From Peptostreptococcus russellii (GTDB taxonomy: Bacteria > Bacillota > Clostridia > Peptostreptococcales > Peptostreptococcaceae): a stretch of 64,000 nt of DNA. The stretch covers positions 62,001-126,000 of the forward strand of contig NZ_JYGE01000003.1 of NCBI RefSeq assembly GCF_003012055.1, given 5' to 3'. The position numbers and the translations under genes are program-made. Numbering within the stretch: the stretch's first letter is position 1; every line of letters begins with the position of its first letter. Below, one piece after another: positions 37,206-45,107 of this stretch. The notes below the pieces were generated by a model. That model searched no databases and was not told the origin of the DNA. It saw nothing but the letters and a program-made list of their open reading frames with translations.

Positions 37206-37316
37206 TTTACTTTTAGATTTATCTGTTATATAATAAGTATAAAGAAACATATGAGCAATCATTCATATATGAGTGATTGCATATTTTTAAAAATACATAT
37301 GAATACTTGTTCATAT
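37206..37316 (+). promoter_or_regulatory. cadC-like promoter with two ArsR/SmtB-type operators
   Basis: TTTACT (37206-37211) and TATAAT (37229-37234) are 17 nt apart. Downstream lie two imperfect dyads typical of ArsR/SmtB sites: ATATGA...TCATAT at 37249-37268, part of a 26-bp palindrome at 37255-37280 starting GCAATCA, and ATATGAATACTTGTTCATAT at 37297-37316. Both fall between the start site and the regulator gene, as expected for metal-relieved autorepression. Confidence 0.75.
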
Positions 37317-37349
37317 ATTGTTATATACTTTATAGAAGGGAAGAAGCAT

Positions 37350-37742
37350 ATGGAAGATAATAAAAGAAAAAAAATAAAAACAGAAGATATAGAAGTATGT
37401 CAGACTCATTGTATACATTTAGATGCAGTTGATTCAGTCAGAAAAGAAACTCCATCAGAGGAGATGTTAGATGATTTAGCTGAGTTATTTAAAGTATTTG
37501 GTGATGGGACAAGAATAAAAATAATATATTCTTTATTTGAAAAAGAGTTGTGTGTTTGTGATATTGCAGAACTTTTAGGTATGACTCAATCGGCTATATC
37601 TCATCAGTTGAGAGTCCTAAAGAACAATAGACTTGTAAAGTTTAGAAAATCAGGTAAGACAGTATATTATTCTCTAGATGATGAACATATTAGAAGAATA
37701 TTTGACTGTGGTCTGTGTCACGTTAAAGAAATGTATTATTAA
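37350..37742 (+). CDS. cadC: ArsR/SmtB-family metal-responsive repressor, CadC-like
   Basis: This 130-residue winged-helix repressor has its HTH in CVCDIAELLGMTQSAISHQLRVLK. CadC-type metal ligands are visible: ELCVCD in helix 3 and an N-terminal CQTHCIH, plus extra C-terminal cysteines in DCGLCHVKE. CadC releases operator DNA on binding Cd, Pb or Zn. The frame opens further upstream, but that region is the operator DNA; ATG 37350 follows GAAGGGAAG and gives a normal length. The next gene is the P-type ATPase it should control. Confidence 0.9.
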   Translation: MEDNKRKKIKTEDIEVCQTHCIHLDAVDSVRKETPSEEMLDDLAELFKVFGDGTRIKIIYSLFEKELCVCDIAELLGMTQSAISHQLRVLKNNRLVKFRKSGKTVYYSLDDEHIRRIFDCGLCHVKEMYY

Positions 37743-37772
37743 AAGTAATAAATTATATAAAATATAATTTAG

Positions 37773-37831
37773 AAGGGAGGAAGGGCAAAATTCTATAAAA
37801 ATATAGAAGAATACTTGCCTTATTCAATATG
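37773..37831 (+). promoter_or_regulatory. Ribosome site with hairpin between SD and AUG (P-type ATPase gene)
   Basis: AAGGGAGG (37773-37780) is followed at once by AAGGGCAA (37781-37788), which pairs with TTGCCTT (37815-37821, one bulged G) and encloses TTCTATA/TATAGAA (37791-37797 with 37802-37808). Then comes ATTCAAT and AUG at 37829. Linear SD-AUG spacing is 48 nt; folded it is 7 nt. An in-frame TAA at 37796 and no other start codon after it fix the AUG. Confidence 0.65.
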
Positions 37832-40042
37832 AAAAGTATAGAAATAATATTGGGTGGTTTAACTTGTGCAAACTGTGCAAGTAAAATTGAAGAAAAAGTA
37901 AAAAAAATGGACGAGATAGAAGAAGCACATTTGAATTTTATAAAGAGCACTCTAAGTGTAAAGATAAAAGATGGTTATGAGGAAGAGGAAGTTCTATCAA
38001 ATATTATAAAGCTAGTAGATAAGATTGAGCCAGGACTTAATATATCACTTAAGGCTGATAGTAACTTTGATCCTGCAAGCTCAAGCAAATATTGTTCATC
38101 ATCTTCATGTTCTTCTGATGGTCATGGACACAATCACGAGGAATCAGATGGACATAGTAATGAACATAGTCATGAACATAGTCATGAACATGGTGATAAT
38201 GATTTAAAAATACTGCTAACAGCTATAGTCTTATATGCAGCTGGAATGATTTCCAGTCATTTTGGAGCACCTAAGGCAATATACTTATTGCTTTTTGCTT
38301 CTTCTTATATAATAGCAGGATTTGACGTTATAAAAGCAGCAGTAAAAAATATTATTAATAAAAACCCATTGGATGAAAACTTTTTGATGACAATTGCAAC
38401 TGTTGGTGCGATTGCAATAGGTCAATATCCAGAAGCTGTTGGTGTAATGTTATTTTATGGTATAGGAGAATACTTAGAATCAAGAGCTGTTAATAAATCA
38501 AGAAAAAATATAGAAGAATTAATGAATATAAAACCTGAGGTGGCCAATTTAATAGTAGATGGTGAAGTAAAAGAAGTTGCTCCAGAAACTATAAAAATAG
38601 GCGATCATATAATGGTTAGAGTTGGAGAAAAAGTACCACTAGATGGAGTAATAATAAAAGGTGAAAGTAGATTTGATACATCTGCAATTACAGGTGAATC
38701 AGTTCTCAAGAGCATAGCTGAAGGCGAAGAAATATCATCAGGTGTAATAAATAAAAGTGCTGTGATAGAAGTAGAAGTAACAAAAACATTTAAGGACTCT
38801 ACAGTATCAAAGATATTGGATATGGTTGAAAACGCTACTAGTAAAAAGTCAGAAACAGAAAACTTCATTACAGTATTTGCAAGATACTATACACCGATAG
38901 TAGTTGCCTTGGCTATTGCGGTTGCAGTATTGCCTCCGATATTTATGCAAGAAGCATTTAGCAAGTGGCTTTATAGAGGACTAGTATTCTTAGTTGTATC
39001 TTGTCCTTGTGCACTAGTTATATCAATACCACTAAGTTATTTCTCAGGTATAGGTGTATCATCTAAAAATGGTGTCCTTGTAAAGGGAAGTAACTATCTA
39101 GAAGCTTTAAAAAAGGTAGATACAGTAGTAATGGATAAGACTGGTACGATAACAAAGGGCGTATTTGATGTTACTAATATTGTATTAGGAAAAGGAATAG
39201 AAGAAAAAGAATTACTAAAGTATGCCAATATAGCAGAGTCAAGATCATCTCATCCTATAGCAAATTCAATATCAAACTATTGTAAAGATAAAGTAATTAT
39301 GGATTCAATTAAAATAGATTCATATGAAGAGATTGCAGCACACGGTATAAAAGTCATCTATGAAGGAAAAGAGATACTAGCAGGTAATTCAAGACTAATG
39401 ACTGCAAATGATATTGAGTTTAGTGAAATAAAAAGCTCATCAACAAAAGTATATCTAGCAGTTGATAAAGTATATTACGGTTGTATTGAAATTTCAGATC
39501 AGATTAAGGATAATATGAAGTCAACAATAGAAGATATGAAGTCAGTAGGTATAAATAAGATAGTAATGCTGACAGGAGACTCTAAAAATGTTGCTAAAGA
39601 AGTCTCTGATGAAATAGGAATAGATAACTATTATGCAGAGTTGCTTCCAAATGATAAGGTATCCTTAATAGAAAAAATAATGTCTGAGAAGAAAGAAGAT
39701 TCCAAAGTAGCTTTTATAGGAGATGGAATCAATGATGCTCCTGTAATAGCAAGAGCGGACGTAGGTATTTCAATGGGCGGTGTAGGAAGTGATGCAGCTA
39801 TTGAAGCTTCAGATGTAGTATTTATGACAGATGAAATATCAAAGATAGTTCCAGCTGTAGAGATTGCAAGATTAACAGGAAAAATAGTATGGCAAAATAT
39901 AATTATTGCCATAGGTATAAAAGTATTGGTATTAATTCTTAGTTCAGTAGGTCTAGCTAATATGTGGGCAGCAATTTTTGCCGATGTAGGTGTGACATTA
40001 ATAGCAGTACTAAACTCTCTAAGAGTTTTGAGGTATAAGTAG
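37829..40042 (+). CDS. cadA: Zn/Cd/Pb-transporting P1B-type ATPase
   Basis: This 737-residue heavy-metal efflux ATPase begins with an HMA domain (GGLTCANCASK, Cys13 and Cys16) and a His-rich stretch at residues 99-121. It has the TGES motif, the transmembrane CPC motif in VVSCPCALVIS, the phosphorylation site DKTGT, GDGINDAP, and a last helix with the K...D pair typical of the P1B-2 Zn/Cd/Pb group (IGIKVLVLILSSVG, FADVG). It is expected in the membrane, exporting divalent metals, under control of the upstream CadC-like repressor. The ribosome site is unusual, with a hairpin between Shine-Dalgarno and AUG. Confidence 0.93.
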   Translation: MKSIEIILGGLTCANCASKIEEKVKKMDEIEEAHLNFIKSTLSVKIKDGYEEEEVLSNIIKLVDKIEPGLNISLKADSNFDPASSSKYCSSSSCSSDGHGHNHEESDGHSNEHSHEHSHEHGDNDLKILLTAIVLYAAGMISSHFGAPKAIYLLLFASSYIIAGFDVIKAAVKNIINKNPLDENFLMTIATVGAIAIGQYPEAVGVMLFYGIGEYLESRAVNKSRKNIEELMNIKPEVANLIVDGEVKEVAPETIKIGDHIMVRVGEKVPLDGVIIKGESRFDTSAITGESVLKSIAEGEEISSGVINKSAVIEVEVTKTFKDSTVSKILDMVENATSKKSETENFITVFARYYTPIVVALAIAVAVLPPIFMQEAFSKWLYRGLVFLVVSCPCALVISIPLSYFSGIGVSSKNGVLVKGSNYLEALKKVDTVVMDKTGTITKGVFDVTNIVLGKGIEEKELLKYANIAESRSSHPIANSISNYCKDKVIMDSIKIDSYEEIAAHGIKVIYEGKEILAGNSRLMTANDIEFSEIKSSSTKVYLAVDKVYYGCIEISDQIKDNMKSTIEDMKSVGINKIVMLTGDSKNVAKEVSDEIGIDNYYAELLPNDKVSLIEKIMSEKKEDSKVAFIGDGINDAPVIARADVGISMGGVGSDAAIEASDVVFMTDEISKIVPAVEIARLTGKIVWQNIIIAIGIKVLVLILSSVGLANMWAAIFADVGVTLIAVLNSLRVLRYK

Positions 40043-40240
40043 TAAAGTTAACATACACAATCAATTTGTAAAATGTTATACTATTTATATATAAATCTCA
40101 AAAAAATATCTGAAATTGTAATAAATCATAGCAGTTTCAAGGATTTTAATATAAAAGAAAAAATTATAAGATTAGGTTAGAAAAAAAGAATAAAGCCTAA
40201 GTTAAACTTATATTTCATATATTTAAAAATAAAAAGCATT

Positions 40241-40285
40241 AAAAACCTATATCTAGAGTATAATTAGATATAGGTTTTTTTATAA
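40241..40285 (+). terminator. Intrinsic terminator after the P-type ATPase
   Basis: AAAAACCTATATCTA (40241-40255) pairs perfectly with TAGATATAGGTTTTT (40265-40279), followed by further T. The rest of the 337-bp gap (40043-40379) is AT-rich with no gene seen. Confidence 0.9.
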
Positions 40286-40379
40286 TATAAAATATAAATG
40301 CATTAAAAAGGTTTATTTTTTTAAAAATTTGACTATATTATATAAAATAATTTTAAAGAAAATGAAGGTGGTGATTTTT

Positions 40380-41282
40380 TTGAAGGTGGGAGATGTTAAA
40401 GTTCAAATTGACCAGTATATGAAAGAGTTTGATTTAGACCATGATCTTATAGAAAGTATTGAAAAAAACAATGAAGAAGTATATCTTGATGTCGAAGATC
40501 AAAATGATCATACTGATAGAATACTTGTCTGGAACAGTTCACATGGTGATATTTTGGCTAGGGAATTATTTATATTGGATAAGTTGGAATATGTAGAAAA
40601 GATAGTAAAGTCTGACTCAGATATGATAGGCTACAAACATAAGGGATTGGAAGAAGATGATTTAATACAGACGGGAGTAATAGGAGTCATAGAAACTATA
40701 GATAGATATGATTTTAGAAAGAGTGTAAAAGTAAGGACTTTTTTAGCATCTAGAATTAGGTTTGCAATTAAAAATGCCTATAGAAAATATGGATATGTTT
40801 CTATATCTAGAGAAGCAAACTCTGTATATAATAAATGTTCTAAGCTATATGATGTATCTAATGAAAAAATACCCATAGAAGCCTTAAAGTGCCTATCTGA
40901 TAAATACGATATTGAAGCTAAAAAAATAACTGAATCTATACTTGCAGTTAAGACAGGAAACTCTGTACTACACTATGATACGGAAGGATATATAGAGGCG
41001 GACAATAAAACTTTGGGAAAGCATTGCAATAAAGTGGTAAGCCAATATCAAAATAAAATGGGAGAAATATTTGACTATAGATTAGCTTTAGATGCAATAT
41101 CAAATCTTAATATTAAAGAAAAATATATAATAACAAAAATATTTATTGAAGATAAAACACAAAGAGAAGTTGCAAAAGAGTTATCTTATTCAGTAAATAC
41201 AGTTGGTAAAATAAAAAAAAGAGCTTTAAATAAGATAAAAATAAAAATAGTAGATTATAGCGAATATAATGAAATAGAGTAA
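40380..41282 (+). CDS. Sigma-70 family RNA polymerase sigma factor (orphan)
   Basis: This protein of about 300 residues has a recognisable region 2 (DDLIQTGVIGVIETIDRYDF then VRTFLASRIRFAIKNAYRKYG) and a C-terminal region 4 HTH (EDKTQREVAKELSYSVNTVGKIKKRALNKIK). The N-terminal ~90 residues and the middle ~70 residues match nothing I recognise. TTG 40380 is preferred as the start because AGGTGGTGAT ends 5-6 nt before it; ATG 40362 lacks a site. No anti-sigma gene is adjacent and no target is evident. A role in stress or competence-type expression is possible but unsupported. Confidence 0.78.
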   Translation: MKVGDVKVQIDQYMKEFDLDHDLIESIEKNNEEVYLDVEDQNDHTDRILVWNSSHGDILARELFILDKLEYVEKIVKSDSDMIGYKHKGLEEDDLIQTGVIGVIETIDRYDFRKSVKVRTFLASRIRFAIKNAYRKYGYVSISREANSVYNKCSKLYDVSNEKIPIEALKCLSDKYDIEAKKITESILAVKTGNSVLHYDTEGYIEADNKTLGKHCNKVVSQYQNKMGEIFDYRLALDAISNLNIKEKYIITKIFIEDKTQREVAKELSYSVNTVGKIKKRALNKIKIKIVDYSEYNEIE

Positions 41283-41426
41283 TAGCATATAAAAAATAAA
41301 TGATTTAGAGAGGTCAGCACTTGTAAAAATATCATAGTTAGAATGAATAGATAGTAAATAGATTATAGATTAAGGCTCTTTCTTATGATATACTAAGTAT
41401 GTTATTATCAAAAAGGAGGACAAGCT

Positions 41427-42353
41427 ATGAAGGTAGTATTTATTAATGTATTAATACTATTCATTTTGATGTTTATAGGCTATATTCTCGGTAAGCGTGG
41501 TACCATAGCACATTCATCTATTAATGATTTGACAAACTTATTGATAGATGTCAGTATACCAGCAACTATTATAGTGTCTATGATAAGACCGTATAGCTCT
41601 GAATTAATGAAAGATACAGTTAGAGTTTTAGTGATAATATTGATATATCATCTAGGAATAGCGGCTGCATCTTATCTTCTTACAAAGATATTGAAGGTAG
41701 ATGACAAAAAAAGAGGGGCATGGATATTCGCTATGGTCTTTTCTAACAATGGATTTATTGGCTATCCTCTTATGTATGCAATTTATGGTCAGGAGGGTCT
41801 GTTTATAATGGCCATGGGAAATATTGTACAAAATGTATTAATATTCTCATTAGGGGTAAAGATGATTACTATGAATTATGAGCTGGATGAAAAAATCAGG
41901 TTGAAAAATATACTTTTAACAAGACAGAATCTAGCAATAGTGATAGGGATGACATTATTTATTAGCCAAATTCCAGTGCCAGGGGCAATCGTTTCCTTAT
42001 TGACCTATTTAGGAAATCTTACAGCGCCACTATCTATGATAGTAGTAGGCCTATCACTTTCAAGATACAATGTGAAAAACATGTTTACAGATTCTGAAGC
42101 GTATAGGATGACCATTTTCAGAATGGTTATAATACCGATGATTATTTTAATAGGATTTAAACTAGGAGGAGTTTCTGCAAATAAGGATTTACCATTTGCT
42201 ATATTATTTTATACAGCAGCACTTCCAAGTCCAGCACTTACTTCAATTATGGCAGAAAGATATAATACAAGTGCAGAATTTTCATCAAGGTGTGTATTTA
42301 TTACAACGATAGCAAGTGTAGTAACTGTACCACTGTTTGCAGGATTACTTTAA
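41427..42353 (+). CDS. AEC family transporter
   Basis: This 308-residue membrane protein of the auxin efflux carrier (AEC) family has about ten predicted helices. It has the conserved N-terminal GYILGKRGTI, MVFSNNGFIGYPL near residue 105, and the C-terminal ALPSPALTSIMAERYN. Bacterial AEC proteins move organic acids such as malate or other small metabolites; the substrate here is unknown. AAAGGAGG precedes the ATG. It lies directly upstream of the TPP riboswitch but outside its control. Confidence 0.87.
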   Translation: MKVVFINVLILFILMFIGYILGKRGTIAHSSINDLTNLLIDVSIPATIIVSMIRPYSSELMKDTVRVLVIILIYHLGIAAASYLLTKILKVDDKKRGAWIFAMVFSNNGFIGYPLMYAIYGQEGLFIMAMGNIVQNVLIFSLGVKMITMNYELDEKIRLKNILLTRQNLAIVIGMTLFISQIPVPGAIVSLLTYLGNLTAPLSMIVVGLSLSRYNVKNMFTDSEAYRMTIFRMVIIPMIILIGFKLGGVSANKDLPFAILFYTAALPSPALTSIMAERYNTSAEFSSRCVFITTIASVVTVPLFAGLL

Positions 42354-42361
42354 CGAAAAGG

Positions 42362-42390
42362 TTTACAAAGATAAAAAGTTGTGCTAATAT
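42362..42390 (+). promoter_or_regulatory. Promoter of the thiamin operon
   Basis: TTTACA (42362-42367) and TAATAT (42385-42390) are 17 nt apart and lie about 70 nt upstream of the TPP riboswitch. Confidence 0.55.
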
Positions 42391-42461
42391 AAAAATATAA
42401 GCTTGAGGCAGAGGATTAATACTTGTGTCTTGAGAGATTCAATATGAAAATAAAATATTTG

Positions 42462-42552
42462 TACAAGGGTGCTGATAAAAATCGGCTGAGATAAGAATGT
42501 GATTCTTGACCTTTTAACCTGATCTGGGTAATGCCAGCGTAGGAAGGAACAT
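42462..42552 (+). ncRNA. TPP riboswitch (THI element)
   Basis: The aptamer is clear from GGGTGC (42468-42473), GGCTGAGA (42484-42491), ACCTGATCTGGGTAATGCC (42517-42535) and AGCGTAGGAAGG (42536-42547), in the canonical order. It senses thiamin pyrophosphate. A terminator follows at 42585-42614, so binding of TPP is expected to shut off thiD, thiM-thiE and thiC. Confidence 0.95.
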
Positions 42553-42584
42553 ATATTAGTAAAATTATAATATACGTAAACGCG

Positions 42585-42614
42585 AGCATATACCTTAGGG
42601 TATGTGCTTTTTTT
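42585..42614 (+). terminator. Riboswitch-controlled terminator
   Basis: AGCATATACC (42585-42594) pairs with GGTATGTGCT (42599-42608), with one G-U pair, followed by seven T. Confidence 0.85.
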
Positions 42615-42663
42615 ATGCCTTTAAATAGACTATAAGGCTTTTACTAAAAGGAGGAGATATATA

Positions 42664-43485
42664 ATGAAGAAAGTAATTACGATAGCAGGATCTGACTCTA
42701 GTGGTGGAGCAGGTATACAGACGGATCTAAAGACTTTCGCATCTTGTGGAGTGTATGGTATGAGTGCTATTACTGCGATTACAGCCCAAAATACAATGGG
42801 TGTAAGAAGTGTAGAAAATATATCTGATAATATGGTTAAAGATCAGATAAAAGCTATATTTGAAGATATTGATGTAGATGCTGTGAAAATTGGAATGCTT
42901 TCGGATATAGAAATAATAAAGGCAGTTTGTGATATGCTTCTGGTTTACAAACCTAAAAATATAGTTTTAGACCCTGTTATGATTTCAACATCAGGTTTTG
43001 ATTTGATAAATACTCAGGCAAAAGATATTTTGGTTAGGGAGCTTATTCCAGTAGCTGATATTGTTACTCCGAACTTAGCAGAAGCAAGATGTATAGTTCA
43101 TCATATAGATAAAACAAAACTATTAGATCTTGAGTCTGCAGAGGATATGGTAGAGGCTGGAAAAATAATTAGTAATTATAGCAAAAATCATGTCCTAATC
43201 AAGGGTGGACACTTGCTAGACAGACCTTGTGATGTTCTTGTAAGAAAAGATTTAGAGGTATTTTACTATGACAACCATAGAATAGATACAAAAAATACAC
43301 ATGGAACAGGGTGTACACTTTCTTCTGCAATAGCATCAAACTTAGCTTTGGGATATTCAGTAGAAGAAGCAGTAGGAAATTCAAAAAGATTTATAACAAA
43401 TGCAATTGAAAATTCTCTAGATATAGGACATGGATGCGGACCAACAAATCCTATGGGAGAAATATATAAAAGTCTTGGTTGGTAA
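42664..43485 (+). CDS. thiD: Hydroxymethylpyrimidine/phosphomethylpyrimidine kinase
   Basis: ThiD phosphorylates HMP and then HMP-phosphate to the pyrophosphate used by ThiE. The 273-residue ribokinase-fold protein shows [18 protein letters not shown] at the N-terminus, [10 protein letters not shown] near residue 100 and the catalytic [14 protein letters not shown] near 215. AAAGGAGG precedes the ATG. It is the first gene after the TPP riboswitch and heads the operon thiD, thiM-thiE, thiC. Confidence 0.96.
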   Translation: MKKVITIAGSDSSGGAGIQTDLKTFASCGVYGMSAITAITAQNTMGVRSVENISDNMVKDQIKAIFEDIDVDAVKIGMLSDIEIIKAVCDMLLVYKPKNIVLDPVMISTSGFDLINTQAKDILVRELIPVADIVTPNLAEARCIVHHIDKTKLLDLESAEDMVEAGKIISNYSKNHVLIKGGHLLDRPCDVLVRKDLEVFYYDNHRIDTKNTHGTGCTLSSAIASNLALGYSVEEAVGNSKRFITNAIENSLDIGHGCGPTNPMGEIYKSLGW

Positions 43486-43525
43486 TAAAAATAGATAATT
43501 ACACCATAATTATGGAGGTAGCATT

Positions 43526-44974
43526 ATGAAGAAAAAAGCAATAATAAAAGAGTTATGTGAGGCAATTGAAAAAGTTAGATCAAAAAAGCCACTTATAGAA
43601 CAGATAACAAATTATGTAACAATAAATGATTGTGCAAATGTAACACTAGCCATAGGAGGGTCTCCAGTAATGGCTGATGGAGAAAAAGAAGTTGAAGAAA
43701 TGACTTCTATAGCAGATGCACTTGTACTAAATTTTGGGATAATAGATGTTCAACCGCTTGAGACTATTGTAAAGGCAGGTTTGACAGCAAATAAGAAAAA
43801 TATACCAGTCGTATTTGATCCTGTAGGAATGGGGTCTATAAAGTATAGAAGTGAAGCGATTTTAGAACTTTTAGAAAAAGTACATATGGATGTAATAAAG
43901 GGGAATGCTTCTGAAATAATGTCACTTGCAGGTATAAAAACCAACACAAAGGGAGTAGATTCCAACGAAGATAGTATAGATGCAATAGATTCGGCTGTTA
44001 AGATAGCCAATAAATATAGATGTGTATGTGCAGTAACTGGAAATACAGACATTATAACTGATGGAAGAAATATAATAAAGGTATACAATGAATCAGATAT
44101 TTTATCATATATAACAGGTACTGGATGTATGATAGCCTCTCTAGTAGGAAGCTTTTTAGGTGCGGGAGTATCACCTTTAATAGCAGCTTTGTCAGGAGTA
44201 CTGGCAATGAGTATATCAGGTGAGCTGGCTATAGAAAGAGAAGAAGTAGAAAAAAATGGTATTGGAACATATAGAGTAGATGTAATGAATAATATATATC
44301 ACTTTTCTCCTGAAATTTTAGAAAAAAATATCAAAATAGATTTAGAAAAAAGAGAATACAAGTATTCTATGTACTTAATTACAGATGAAGATGCCTGCCT
44401 AGGTAAAGATATATATCAGTGTGTAGAAGAAAGTTTAAAAGCAGGAGTAAATTTAGTACAGTTAAGAGAAAAAGAAATGTCTACTAGAGATTTTTATAAA
44501 AGAGCAAAAAAACTAAAAGAACTATGTCACAGATACAATGTTCCACTTCTTATAAATGACAGAATTGATATAGCACTTGCAGTGGATGCAGATGGAGTTC
44601 ATTTGGGTCAGTCGGATATGCCTATAGAAGTAGCAAAAGAGATTATAGGACATCAAAAAATAGTGGGAATATCAGCTGGAAATATGGAAGAGGCTATATC
44701 AGCACAAAAAAGTGGTGCAGATTATATAGGTGTCGGAGCAGTATTTACTACTAATACAAAGAAAGATGCAGATTATGTATCAAAGGAAACTTTATCTGAA
44801 ATGACTAAAAAGCTTCATATACCAGTATTAGCCATTGGAGGAATAAAATTAGACAATATAGACCATTTAAAAAATACAGAAATAGATGGAATATGTGTTA
44901 TATCAGATATCTTGAACAATGATGATTGTAAGAAAAGAAGTGAAGACTTATTGAATGCTTTTAGAGAACTTTAA
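43526..44974 (+). CDS. thiM-thiE: Fused hydroxyethylthiazole kinase and thiamin-phosphate synthase
   Basis: This is a 482-residue fusion. Residues about 1-265 are ThiM, which phosphorylates thiazole alcohol (ITNYVTINDCANVTLAIGGSPVMAD, VVFDPVGMGSIKYR, TGTGCMIASLVGSFL). Residues about 277-480 are ThiE, which couples HMP-PP and thiazole phosphate (MYLITDE, VNLVQLREKEM, LLINDRIDIALAVDADGVHLGQ, GVGAVFTT, LAIGGI). Both halves look catalytically intact and there is no frameshift at the joint. With upstream thiD this gives salvage plus coupling. No de novo thiazole genes (thiG, thiH, thiF, thiS) are in the window. Confidence 0.95.
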   Translation: MKKKAIIKELCEAIEKVRSKKPLIEQITNYVTINDCANVTLAIGGSPVMADGEKEVEEMTSIADALVLNFGIIDVQPLETIVKAGLTANKKNIPVVFDPVGMGSIKYRSEAILELLEKVHMDVIKGNASEIMSLAGIKTNTKGVDSNEDSIDAIDSAVKIANKYRCVCAVTGNTDIITDGRNIIKVYNESDILSYITGTGCMIASLVGSFLGAGVSPLIAALSGVLAMSISGELAIEREEVEKNGIGTYRVDVMNNIYHFSPEILEKNIKIDLEKREYKYSMYLITDEDACLGKDIYQCVEESLKAGVNLVQLREKEMSTRDFYKRAKKLKELCHRYNVPLLINDRIDIALAVDADGVHLGQSDMPIEVAKEIIGHQKIVGISAGNMEEAISAQKSGADYIGVGAVFTTNTKKDADYVSKETLSEMTKKLHIPVLAIGGIKLDNIDHLKNTEIDGICVISDILNNDDCKKRSEDLLNAFREL

Positions 44975-45023
44975 AATAATAATTGAAATTTCAATATTAA
45001 ATAAAAGCCTATAAATATATAAA

Positions 45024-45069
45024 AAACTAAGAAGTAAATGGCATCTTGATTGACTCAAGTTCTTAGTTT
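45024..45069 (+). other. Hairpin between thiM-thiE and thiC
   Basis: AAACTAAGAA (45024-45033) pairs with TTCTTAGTTT (45060-45069), and CTTGA (45045-45049) with TCAAG (45055-45059), leaving an 11-nt bulge on the 5' side. No T-run follows, so it may be a processing or stability element upstream of thiC. Confidence 0.45.
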
Positions 45070-45107
45070 ATATAAATAATACTTTAAATTTACTTGGAGG
45101 TAATAAA

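Noticed and set aside
37251-37349. N-terminal extension of the CadC-like regulator starting at 37251.
   Set aside because: This stretch is operator DNA with palindromes. A good ribosome site lies before ATG 37350, which gives the normal family length.
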